Source: Candidatus Latescibacterota bacterium
GTDB lineage: Bacteria > JAAXHH01
Length of the DNA: 56,798 nucleotides
Assembly (NCBI GenBank): GCA_022823465.1
Contig: JAJEHX010000024.1
Location: 1-56,798 of the forward strand
Reading direction: 5' to 3'
Positions within the stretch are counted from its first letter, which is position 1, and each line of letters starts with the position of its first letter. Made by a program: the position numbers and the translations under genes. A model generated the notes under the pieces. The model worked only from the letters and a program-made list of their open reading frames with translations. It was not told the origin of the DNA and made no database searches. Shown in pieces: positions 25,971 through 34,108 of the stretch.

Positions 25971-27632
25971 CTACGCGCGCCCCGGTTGCCAGACATCCCT
26001 GATCCATTTGTTCCAGCGACGTGCGAGATCCAGCCGGGATGCGCGGAGTTCGTCGGAATAGAACGGTTCACCATGCCTGTAAGGAGGCGTCAGTTCCAGT
26101 CGATGACCCGTTATCGCTTCCAGGGCACCCCTCCGGACTCCAAAGCTCGAAATACGATTCGCGAGGGCATCCTCCTCCAGGCCGGCCAGGATCGCACCGG
26201 TCATTCGCGGGTCCGCCATCTGTACAGCGAGCTGGAGGGCCGCGTAGCGGACGTCCGGGTTCGTATCGTTGAAGAGGTCCGGTAACGCCGTGGCACATTT
26301 GGACCATAGATCCGAATGATTGCGCAGCAGATATATGACGGCGGTGCGGACGAAGGGAGAAACGTCCCGGCAAGCTTCGATGATCTCGGAAGCGTTTACC
26401 GGAGAGGTTCCCATGGCAAGGGCGCACAGCGCAGCGGCGCGGATGCGGGGATCCGGATGTCGCAAACACGTCCGGAAGGGTATAAATACGTCGTCCGGCA
26501 GCGCTTGCTCATCGCCAACGAAAGAGAGGATAGCCGCTATAACGTGTTCAGGATCGCTGTCTTCCAGCATCCCCAGTCTGGACGCTACGGATAGCGAGCG
26601 TAACACGGACCAGGGCTGGCGGGGCCAGATTACATGGTCACGCCGGGCTGCCGATGGCTTCGAGTCCAGTGCGGTCCGGACCGAAACGAGACCGGCGCGC
26701 AGGTCGGCCCATCCCGGCTGTTGCATGGACGATTCGATGAGGGCCGACTTCATTTCCAAGCCCGTCCATTCGGGTCGTGCCTGCCAAAGACAGGCCGCGG
26801 CGCCGAGGACCATCGGTCCGGCGAACGAGGTGCCGTGTAGTCGCGCGTATCGACGGGGCAGGCCGTCGATCTTAGCATAGTAGTGGTGCTCGACCTCTTC
26901 GTCGGTTCCATGCGGCAGCACGACGTTTTCGGCCGGCGCAAGGATTTCCGGTACCCACTTCCCTTCGAAAGTCGTTCCCCGGCATCCGGGAAAAACTTCC
27001 GCGCTTCCGGGGTCTCCGTTCGATGGAATCACGACGCCGCCGACGGAAAGAACGGAAGGAGCCGCTGCTTCTGCCATAGCGGCCGTTCGGTCAGGCGTGT
27101 TTCCCGAACCGGATACGACAAGAACACCCTCGGACGCGATTTCCTCGCACAATACCCTGACCGGGTCCGACTGCCAGGGTAGAAGACTTGCGTCTATAAC
27201 GCCTCTTCTTGCCGATAAAACCCCCCGAATCTCGTACTTCCGCCAGTTGTCCCGGATCCATTCCAGTGACCTGAGATGCGCTTCATCTCTTTTTTCCGGT
27301 TGCCGGCTCTGTCCGGGAAAATACCGGGCAACGAGAAAGAGATCGGCGTCGTGCGCCAGACCCTTGTACAGCCCGCAGGATTCCGAGCCGGAACCCGCCG
27401 CGGCCGCCGCAGCCCAGAGCCCATGGGCGCCGCCCTTCCACGGCGCGGGTTCCGCGGTGAATTCCTTCGGTTCAGGATCGGGATCCATCACCATTACTTT
27501 ATATGTAGTACGGTGTTGGTTCGTAGAGATGTCGGGGTGACTCGGGAAATCGCCGTCGACTACGGCGATACGGACCCCTTTTCCTGTTAACTCATCGGGT
27601 ACATTCAGGAAATCCCGCAATGCTGGCCACAT
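25971..27632 (-). CDS. Subtilisin-like (S8) protease with C-terminal HEAT-like repeats
   Basis: 553 residues. Catalytic triad and oxyanion Asn fit S8: Asp26 (AVVDGDFPSHPD), His70 (GAHGLWAAAAAAGSG), Asn178 (VSGSGN), Ser269 (HGTSFAGPM). The His motif is HGLWAA rather than HGTHVAG. After about residue 350 come helical, HEAT-like segments (HPDPRIRAAALCALAMG, SPFVRTAVIYLLRNH, NPDVRYAALQLAVQM), likely a protein-binding or regulatory module. There is no signal peptide or propeptide at the ATG (MWPALRDFLN; AGGAGG 5 nt upstream), so it seems intracellular. Divergent from an ECF sigma gene; a regulated protease is an inference. Confidence 0.85.
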   Translation of the reverse strand: MWPALRDFLNVPDELTGKGVRIAVVDGDFPSHPDISTNQHRTTYKVMVMDPDPEPKEFTAEPAPWKGGAHGLWAAAAAAGSGSESCGLYKGLAHDADLFLVARYFPGQSRQPEKRDEAHLRSLEWIRDNWRKYEIRGVLSARRGVIDASLLPWQSDPVRVLCEEIASEGVLVVSGSGNTPDRTAAMAEAAAPSVLSVGGVVIPSNGDPGSAEVFPGCRGTTFEGKWVPEILAPAENVVLPHGTDEEVEHHYYAKIDGLPRRYARLHGTSFAGPMVLGAAACLWQARPEWTGLEMKSALIESSMQQPGWADLRAGLVSVRTALDSKPSAARRDHVIWPRQPWSVLRSLSVASRLGMLEDSDPEHVIAAILSFVGDEQALPDDVFIPFRTCLRHPDPRIRAAALCALAMGTSPVNASEIIEACRDVSPFVRTAVIYLLRNHSDLWSKCATALPDLFNDTNPDVRYAALQLAVQMADPRMTGAILAGLEEDALANRISSFGVRRGALEAITGHRLELTPPYRHGEPFYSDELRASRLDLARRWNKWIRDVWQPGRA

Positions 27633-27958
27633 ATACCCTCCTTCCGGTATCTTTTACAGTGGGTTGATTCAGTCACAACAGCATGATCGCCACATACGCT
27701 CTGTATTGACCTGTCTGGATGGGTTTTGGGTTCGTCCGGATGGAATTGGTTCTTTTTCAAACGGTTCCTCATCGTGGATCGTCGTAATTAGTAGATCGAC
27801 CCGGGTGATTGCATGTTGCGGTATCAATAGTCATTGTACGCGGATCAAGTTAATAGGAAAACCGCCATCCGCGGCAGACTGCCCCACGCGGCAGATCGTC
27901 ATAAGCATAAGAACTGCTCTGGGTTCATTTGCTCACAGTTTGATGATCGGATAAGCCT
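27633..27958. other. Divergent intergenic region, S8 protease / ECF sigma
   Basis: 326 bp without a gene on either strand. It must hold promoters for both flanking genes. I see no clear sigma-70 consensus pair and no strong repeat; the stretch around 27755-27850 is the most AT-rich part. Confidence 0.4.
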
Positions 27959-28471
27959 ATGACCGTTGGAGACCTTTATGAAACGTATGCCCCCCAACTA
28001 ACGAAATACGCTCGACATCTGACCGCGGACATGGACAACGCGGACGATCTGCTACAGGAAACGTTCATGCGGGCCATGAGAAACCTGAGTCTGCTCAAAT
28101 CGCTGTCACCCCACAAGAGACGTGCCTGGCTGTTCAGGACCATGGGCAATCTGTTCGTAGACAAACAACGCGCCCGACGGAGAGAAAGGGCATTCCTCGG
28201 GACATTACATCAAATACTACAGGAGGAGTCGATTCGCAAAACCGCTGGATGGAGGTCTGATACGGTTTCGCATATTTTCGAAACCATCAGCATACCCGAG
28301 ATTATGAGGTACATACCGAAGAAAGATCACGATCTTTTTCATATGCGTTTCGTAACGGGGATGACCAGCGAGGAAATCGCCACGCGTACAGGGATTCCGG
28401 CTTCGACGGTCCGTTACCGCCTTCATGTCGCCATCAGGAGACTGCGTGCACAAAAATCCCGATTCGCCTGA
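27959..28471 (+). CDS. RNA polymerase ECF-type sigma factor
   Basis: 170 residues. Region 2 (about 5-70): LYETYAPQLTKYARHLTADMDNADDLLQETFMR, with the DNA-melting helix KRRAWLFRTMGNLFVDKQR. Region 4 (about 115-165): IPEIMRYIPKKDHDLFHMRF, TGMTSEEIATRTGIPASTVRYRL, the HTH for the -35 element. No anti-sigma gene is adjacent; instead a repeat protein follows 95 nt downstream and an S8 protease is divergent. A protease beside a sigma factor may act in its control, but this is inference. ATG 27959 has only a weak ribosome binding site. Confidence 0.9.
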   Translation: MTVGDLYETYAPQLTKYARHLTADMDNADDLLQETFMRAMRNLSLLKSLSPHKRRAWLFRTMGNLFVDKQRARRRERAFLGTLHQILQEESIRKTAGWRSDTVSHIFETISIPEIMRYIPKKDHDLFHMRFVTGMTSEEIATRTGIPASTVRYRLHVAIRRLRAQKSRFA

Positions 28472-28565
28472 CGAAGCGACGGCTTAAAATCCCAATCACA
28501 CATGCCAAGGCACCACAGTTAAATGTTCCCGTTTTCGGATGCATTCTTAAGGACAGGAGGAAACA

Positions 28566-29828
28566 ATGAAACTCGAAGACCGCGCCCCCCGTTCGGTTCG
28601 AATCAATTGCGCCAACCTGGACATGCGGGAAACCACGGAACGGGTGGCGTCCAGGATCTTGCGCGTCAACGCCGGCAACGTGATGGTTACGCCGGAAACC
28701 AGAGACTTTCTGTCGATGTTTTCCAGTAACACGGGAAACCTGATCGAAGTTTCCAAGAAGGCCAGGCTGAAGACGGTTTTGTCGGATGAAATCATGGGCC
28801 GGGATGCGTTTACGGGTGAAGTAGAACCGTTTCTTGTCCTGAACATAAGCAACATCACGCTGGAACCGGATGTCACCGCAGAGGGAGTGGAAGGATCATG
28901 GCATGAAATCATTAACATGGGAACCATACTGTATCCTGAGCACGTGGCCGGACCGATCACGAACAAACTGACGGCGAATATGGGCGCACTTACGCCGTAC
29001 AGGACCTCCGCACGGCTCATTAAAGGGGACGTTATACTGGACGAAATCTTTCTGGCGTCGCTGGACGATGACGCAGACCTGGCCGTCACGGGGAATCTCA
29101 GGGTCGTGGAGCCCGTCCCGAACGACATGCTCGGCCGGAAGATCAATACGGTGCTCGTCAGGGGCGCTGTCTTCTGTCGTGCGGAGAACGTCAGCATGCT
29201 TCGTTCCAAATATGATCCCAAGGCCGTTACTCCGGAGACGATCGTCGTACCGGATGAACATGCACTGGTCGAACGCGACCTTTCGCTGACCGCCGGAAGC
29301 ATCCGGTCGTGGAAGGGGCGGAAGATCTACTCGACCGGCAACGTCACCATTCATGAGGACATTGACGCAGACGCGTTGGACAAAGCGCTCGACTGCCTCG
29401 TCTGCACGGGCACGGTCCTGTGCCCGGAACCGCTGAGCGAAGTCTTTTCGGGCGCATGCGATACATTGAGCACCGATGTCATCTTCTACAGCGGCACCCT
29501 CTGGGTCGTGGAGACCGATCTCACGCTGCGCAAGTCCCGTCTGGATCTGATCGACGGCACCTCCACATTGTGCAACTCGGGAAACGTGACCATCGAAGAA
29601 GACGTGGACGCCGGTATCCTGTATGACCGCCTGGCCGCAGTTTACAACTGGGGTACGATAACCTGCCTTCCAGATCAGATGAGCGCGGTCGAAGCAAGGA
29701 TGGCCGTCAATGAAGGGACGTTACACGAAGCAAGCGAACAAGAGGAAAGTGACGAAGAGAAGCAGGGAGAGCATGAAGAACACGACGACGGAACACTCAC
29801 GATCAACGCCGGGAACTACAAGCTATAG
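28566..29828 (+). CDS. Uncharacterised protein of five ~80-residue beta-rich repeats
   Basis: 420 residues, not recognised. Five copies of a ~80-residue repeat start near residues 13, 92, 174, 256 and 337 (spacing 79, 82, 82, 81). The first half of each unit follows a pattern like SGNVTIEEDVDA..L...L..V.NWGTI.CP: compare 256-298 and 337-379, which align almost gap-free. The second half carries further G-[NT]-L strands. The last unit is cut short and contains an acidic insert (about 388-408, EQEESDEEKQGEHEEHDDG) before a final TLTINAGNYKL. A beta-solenoid or bactofilin-like scaffold is plausible. No signal peptide or TM segment. ATG 28566 has a strong AGGAGG. Probably in one operon with the ECF sigma gene. 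Confidence 0.8.
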   Translation: MKLEDRAPRSVRINCANLDMRETTERVASRILRVNAGNVMVTPETRDFLSMFSSNTGNLIEVSKKARLKTVLSDEIMGRDAFTGEVEPFLVLNISNITLEPDVTAEGVEGSWHEIINMGTILYPEHVAGPITNKLTANMGALTPYRTSARLIKGDVILDEIFLASLDDDADLAVTGNLRVVEPVPNDMLGRKINTVLVRGAVFCRAENVSMLRSKYDPKAVTPETIVVPDEHALVERDLSLTAGSIRSWKGRKIYSTGNVTIHEDIDADALDKALDCLVCTGTVLCPEPLSEVFSGACDTLSTDVIFYSGTLWVVETDLTLRKSRLDLIDGTSTLCNSGNVTIEEDVDAGILYDRLAAVYNWGTITCLPDQMSAVEARMAVNEGTLHEASEQEESDEEKQGEHEEHDDGTLTINAGNYKL

Positions 29829-29979
29829 CCCTGAAGCCGGGGCGAACGGCCGGCGGCTGAGAACCGCATACACGTCAAGGTTCCGCCTGGATGAGATTTG
29901 ACATTTGTATGGTGGGATTCGTCTAACAGATAGGAGATTACACTGGTTTCAACCCTTCTGCAATGGTTAACATAGTGCC

Positions 29980-32385
29980 ATGTTCAAGAACTACCTGACC
30001 GTCATCTTGAGAAACCTGCTCGGGCAGAAGGGCATTTCGGCGATCAACGTGCTGGGCCTGGCCATTGGCATAGCCAGTTGCATTCTGATCATGCTCTATG
30101 TGCAGGACGAGCTCAGCTACGATCAGCACCATGAGAAGAAAGACAGGATTTACCGCGTAGCGATTTCCACATCCGACACCGCGGGCAAGACCGATGAATG
30201 GGCGATGACGCCTCCGCCCTGGGCCCCGGTACTGGCGATGGAATATCCCGAAATCGAGCATTTCACCCGACTTAAGCCGCCGAACTCCCGCTGGCTCATT
30301 CGTTACGGCGATAAACGGTCATACGAGAAGTACTTCGTTTTTGCGGATTCGTCGGTCTTTGACATTTTCACCATTCCTCTCGTTCAGGGCAATGCGAAAA
30401 CGGCCCTGGCCGAACCTCACGCCGTAGTGGTTTCAGAAACCATGGTCAAGAAGTTCTTCGGAGATGAAAACCCGATCGGGAAGGTGATTGCCGGAGATGA
30501 CAAATACATGTTCACGGTTACGGGGATCATGCGGGATATGCCGAAGAACTCGCATTTCCACGCGGATTTTCTGGCCTCCTTTGCCACCCTGCCGGCGACG
30601 GGCATATACTTCGTCCCGACCACGATGCAGAACCTGAACTCCTCTATGTATACCTATCTCCTGCTTAAGGACGGATATGCAGCCGGCGATCTGGAGGAGA
30701 AATTGCCTCAGTTTCTTGACAAGTACGTCGGCGAACAACTCAAATCAGTCGGCGCCGAAATGAGACCCTACCTGCAATCGCTCACCGATATCCACCTTTA
30801 TTCGAATCTGAAGAACGAAATCGAAGCGAACAGCGATATCCGGTACGTTTACATCTTCTCCTCGCTGGCCGCTTTCATATTACTCCTTGCCTGCTTCAAT
30901 TTCATGAACATTTCCACCGCCCGCGCCGCCCGCCGGGCGCAGGAGGTCGGCATTCGAAAGGTACTGGGCGCCCGCCGGGTCCAGCTGATCAGGCAGTTTA
31001 TCGGCGAGTCGGTCTTCTTCTCTTTTGTCGCGCTGGCCGTGGCGCTGGGACTAGTCCACTTGCTTCTGCCGCAGTTCAACCAGTTGTCCGGCAAAGTGCT
31101 GGAGATGGATTACGAATCAGCCTGGTTGCTTCCCGCCCTGGCAGCCATTGCATTGTTTACGGGGCTAGCTGCCGGCGGGTACCCCCCATTCATCCTCGCA
31201 TCCTTCAAGCCGGCGGCGGTGGTGAGCGGCGCGTTGAAAGCCGGCGTTTCCCAATCGATGCTAAGAAAGGCGCTGATCACCTTCCAGTTCATCGTCTCGA
31301 TCATCATGATCATCGGAACCGTTGTCGTGCTCGATCAAGTGGCGTACATGCAGGGCAAGAAACTGGGCTTCGACAAAGAACACCTGATCGTCATACGGCT
31401 TCCCGATCAGGCGGCCGTGCTCGGCTATCCTGCCTACAAGCGCGAGGTCACGCAGTTTCCTGAAATCGTAAACGTGAGTTTGTCGGCCAGTGTACCCGGT
31501 ACGGCAACCTCTCTCATGCGGATTCAACCCGAAGGATACCCTGAGGATCAGACGCCCCTGGTCTCCACGATTTGGGCGGACTTCGACTACGTGGAAACGC
31601 TGGATGTCGAGATCAAATCCGGCCGCACGTTCTCGCGGGCGTTTACCTCGGACAACAACGCTGTTGTGATCAATGAAACCGCCGCGCGAACCTTCGGATG
31701 GGAAGATCCGATCGGTAAAACCTTCAGGTATCCGGGCGCATCCGATACCGATCCATCCAAAAACGTCATTGGCGTCATGGCGGATTTCCACAACCAGTCG
31801 CTGCATCAACGCATCGAGCCATTGATTGTAATGTACTGGGGCGAAGGCAGGTTTATGGTTGTCAGGCTGCAGGGTCAGAACCTTCCCCGCGGACTTGATA
31901 TCCTCCAGGTACAGTGGCGGGAAACGTATCCGAACCATCCCGCCATGGACTACTACTTCCTCGACCAGGACCTCGAGCGACAGTACGCCGCCGAACAGAG
32001 GCTGGGGGCCGTCTTCATCGCCGGCGCGGTGCTTTCCATTCTGATCGCGTGCCTGGGACTTGTGGGACTGGCGTCCTACATGGCGGAACAGCGGACCAGG
32101 GAGATTGGCGTGCGCAAGGTCCTCGGCGCCACGGTTTCGAACGTTATCCTGCTGCTGTCGAAGGAATTCACCAGGCTGTTCCTGCTTGCGTTCGTTATTG
32201 GCGCTCCGGTGGGATACTATATCATGCTGGGATGGCTGGAGAACTTCCCGTATCGCATCGAAATGAGTATGTGGGTTTGCGTATTCGCCGGCCTTTCGGC
32301 GCTTATCATTACCTGGCTGACGGTAGGATACCACGCGCTGAAGGCCGCCACGACCAACCCCGTCGACGCGGTGCGGTCCGGGTGA
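29980..32385 (+). CDS. FtsX/MacB-type ABC transporter permease
   Basis: 801 residues, duplicated FtsX arrangement of the FCB-group type. TM1 about 20-42 (ISAINVLGLAIGIASCILIMLYV), then a MacB-like extracytoplasmic domain (about 45-280), three TM segments in the first FtsX domain (starting YIFSSLAAFILLLACFNFMNISTARA...EVGIRKVLGARR), a second extracytoplasmic domain (about 450-660), and a C-terminal FtsX domain with REIGVRKVLGATVSNVI. No ATPase gene is adjacent, which is common for this family. Substrate unknown (lipoprotein, peptide or antibiotic export are known roles). A second, antiparallel paralogue lies at 36.5-38.9 kb. Confidence 0.88.
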   Translation: MFKNYLTVILRNLLGQKGISAINVLGLAIGIASCILIMLYVQDELSYDQHHEKKDRIYRVAISTSDTAGKTDEWAMTPPPWAPVLAMEYPEIEHFTRLKPPNSRWLIRYGDKRSYEKYFVFADSSVFDIFTIPLVQGNAKTALAEPHAVVVSETMVKKFFGDENPIGKVIAGDDKYMFTVTGIMRDMPKNSHFHADFLASFATLPATGIYFVPTTMQNLNSSMYTYLLLKDGYAAGDLEEKLPQFLDKYVGEQLKSVGAEMRPYLQSLTDIHLYSNLKNEIEANSDIRYVYIFSSLAAFILLLACFNFMNISTARAARRAQEVGIRKVLGARRVQLIRQFIGESVFFSFVALAVALGLVHLLLPQFNQLSGKVLEMDYESAWLLPALAAIALFTGLAAGGYPPFILASFKPAAVVSGALKAGVSQSMLRKALITFQFIVSIIMIIGTVVVLDQVAYMQGKKLGFDKEHLIVIRLPDQAAVLGYPAYKREVTQFPEIVNVSLSASVPGTATSLMRIQPEGYPEDQTPLVSTIWADFDYVETLDVEIKSGRTFSRAFTSDNNAVVINETAARTFGWEDPIGKTFRYPGASDTDPSKNVIGVMADFHNQSLHQRIEPLIVMYWGEGRFMVVRLQGQNLPRGLDILQVQWRETYPNHPAMDYYFLDQDLERQYAAEQRLGAVFIAGAVLSILIACLGLVGLASYMAEQRTREIGVRKVLGATVSNVILLLSKEFTRLFLLAFVIGAPVGYYIMLGWLENFPYRIEMSMWVCVFAGLSALIITWLTVGYHALKAATTNPVDAVRSG

Positions 32386-32421
32386 GGCTGAACCGGGGTG
32401 GTTTCCGACCGTACATGAGAT

Positions 32422-32709
32422 TCATACAACCACGCGGAGTCTCGGGACTTCTTTCTCCGGCCGTTTCTTTGCCAGATCATGATTCCGTTGAAGATTCAGC
32501 CAGAACTCCGGCGTCGTACCCAGCGCTTGAGACAATAACCATGCAGTCTCGGGAGTAACTCCTCGCTTACCCCGAATGATCTCGTTTATCCTTTGACGAG
32601 GCACTCCGATATGGTTGGCAAATGCCACCTGTGTCATGCCCAGAGGTTTCAGGAATTCCTCCAGAAGCATCTCGCCGGGATGAGTTGGGATGCGGTTATC
32701 CGGTAACAT
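32422..32709 (-). CDS. higA: HigA family antitoxin (toxin partner decayed)
   Basis: 95 residues: THPGEMLLEEFLKPLGMTQVAFANHIGVPRQRINEIIRGKRGVTPETAWLLSQALGTTPEFWLNLQ, the typical HigA antitoxin HTH. Start at 32709 (MLPDNRI) with GGGAG 5 nt upstream. In an intact module higB would end just before this gene; the remnants of such a gene with several stop codons are seen at 32734-32900. The antitoxin frame is complete, so it may still act as a regulator or protect against a HigB encoded elsewhere. Confidence 0.88.
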   Translation of the reverse strand: MLPDNRIPTHPGEMLLEEFLKPLGMTQVAFANHIGVPRQRINEIIRGKRGVTPETAWLLSQALGTTPEFWLNLQRNHDLAKKRPEKEVPRLRVVV

Positions 32710-32733
32710 TTTGTCTCCCGTCATTTATACTTA

Positions 32734-32900
32734 TCAACAGTAGTCTGCTAGCGATACCTTCGTGCGCGGAGTCGCCGGCTACTTAATGATATCCTGTCAT
32801 TGGTTATTGACACGAATGCTGTGCTATCCTTGCAGGTCTCCATTCATAGCTTCCAATCGATTCCCTTCGGCGCTTGCAATTCCGGTCTTCGCAAAGCACC
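32734..32900 (-). pseudogene. Decayed higB toxin gene upstream of higA
   Basis: Reading one frame towards the higA start gives GNRLEAMNGDLQG-stop-HSIRVNNQ-stop-QDIIK-stop-PATPRTKVSLADYC-stop. This aligns with the conserved HigB C-terminus, of the type GNRLEALKGDRxGQHSIRINDQWR...VEIVDYH. The first two internal stops fall where Gln and Trp are expected (CAG to TAG, TGG to TGA type changes). The 5' half is not recognisable, so the left boundary of decay (near 32900) is approximate. The position and spacing to higA are those of a normal higBA module. Confidence 0.75.
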
Positions 32901-33069
32901 TTACTTTATTCGGTCGAGAAAGGTTGGATAATCTAGAATCGAAACTTGGCCCGATTGTCCGAATGCAACAAACCTGTGTGTAGAACAAGAGCGATTATTT
33001 GGTCGAAGTTGCTGATCATTATCGCATAGAACGGGAGTCTTCAATCCAACACCAGTCGACACAGTCCCG

Positions 33070-33981
33070 ATGACCATTTCAGAGTTATTTAAAGACGACA
33101 GTGCATTAGCAGAACGCATACGGCGCGCCTTTGACCTCGGCAGTTCCGCGCTCCCACTCCAAAGAATAGGTACAGGCTTCAAAAGCGTTGTGCTGGGAAG
33201 CCCCTCCGGCCTGGTTTTCCGGATAGCGCTGAACGAGAAGGCTCAAACAGGGCATAGAAGGGAGTGTTATATCCTTTCAAAGCTCCAGTCTCTGCTTCCC
33301 GTTGAGGTGCCGGAAGTCCTGGGTTACTGCGAGGCCTCGGAAGATTTCCCATTTGGCGTCATGATGCAGAAGAAAATCGAAGGACCGAACCTGGGTTCAG
33401 TTCTCAAGCAATCACGAAGAATCCAGCCTGTCGCGGGTGTGACCGGGGAGTTGATTCTGGCCATTCAATCGATCAAACCGAACGATCTGCCGGGACTGAC
33501 TTCAGCCGAGACTCCCCGACCTGAGGAAACATGGTCGTACGCGCATTCCTACCTGAAAGCGGCTCTTACACCCCGCGAACTGTGCAAGGCAGAAGACTGG
33601 TGGGAGCGGTACTGCCAGGACCTGGAAAGGGGTTTTGTGGATCACCGGTTTTATCACGGTGACCTGTGGCATGCACACATCATACTCGACCCGGTAAATG
33701 AAACACGGGTCGCCGGGGTCATTGACTGGGAATACGCGGGATTTGGTGATCCTATTGTTGATTTCATACCCCAGATGCGCCTAGGTCACGCATATATGAC
33801 CTATGTACTTGAAGCATACCAGGCGAAGGGGGGTGAATTCGGTCCCGATGCCGTCACGTGGATTGAACTGCACTACCCCTACAGAGAACTCGGAGGACTG
33901 TGCTATTGCCTGGAGACCGGCGATGAGCGTGAAGCACAGTTCTGTTTAGAGAAGTTCAGGACCGTGCTGAGTCCCGGCTGA
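33070..33981 (+). CDS. APH-fold phosphotransferase
   Basis: 303 residues. Gly-rich loop and ATP Lys region GTGFKSVVLGSPSGLVFRIALNEK, catalytic loop YHGDLWHAHIIL and metal-binding VIDWEYAGFGDPIVDF. The Asn of HGDxxxxN is His, a variant seen in some APH subfamilies. Similar to macrolide or other small-molecule kinases; substrate unknown. It precedes an MFS exporter gene, separated by a strong hairpin; together they could form a modify-and-export pair. Start ATG 33070, without a clear ribosome binding site. Confidence 0.8.
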   Translation: MTISELFKDDSALAERIRRAFDLGSSALPLQRIGTGFKSVVLGSPSGLVFRIALNEKAQTGHRRECYILSKLQSLLPVEVPEVLGYCEASEDFPFGVMMQKKIEGPNLGSVLKQSRRIQPVAGVTGELILAIQSIKPNDLPGLTSAETPRPEETWSYAHSYLKAALTPRELCKAEDWWERYCQDLERGFVDHRFYHGDLWHAHIILDPVNETRVAGVIDWEYAGFGDPIVDFIPQMRLGHAYMTYVLEAYQAKGGEFGPDAVTWIELHYPYRELGGLCYCLETGDEREAQFCLEKFRTVLSPG

Positions 33982-34045
33982 ACAGCTTCCAGCACCCTGC
34001 CTCTGATGCAGTGTTAAGCTCCCTTCTGAGCAATGAGACACGCTA

Positions 34046-34086
34046 TGACTTGAAACGCCGTCCAAGAGGGCCGGTGTTTCAAGTCA
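34046..34086 (+). promoter_or_regulatory. 15-bp RNA hairpin before the MFS gene
   Basis: TGACTTGAAACGCCG (34046-34060) pairs with CGGTGTTTCAAGTCA (34072-34086) over 15 bp, with one G-U pair and an 11-nt loop. It ends 22 nt before the MFS start codon and has no U-tract, so it is not a classical intrinsic terminator. It could be the end of the upstream kinase transcript, an attenuator-like leader, or an operator for a dimeric repressor. Confidence 0.65.
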
Positions 34087-34108
34087 GCATGAGCCAACGG
34101 GAAATCCG

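Noticed and set aside
34046-34086. Intrinsic terminator after the kinase gene
   Set aside because: Stem is good but no U-tract follows; listed as a regulatory hairpin instead.
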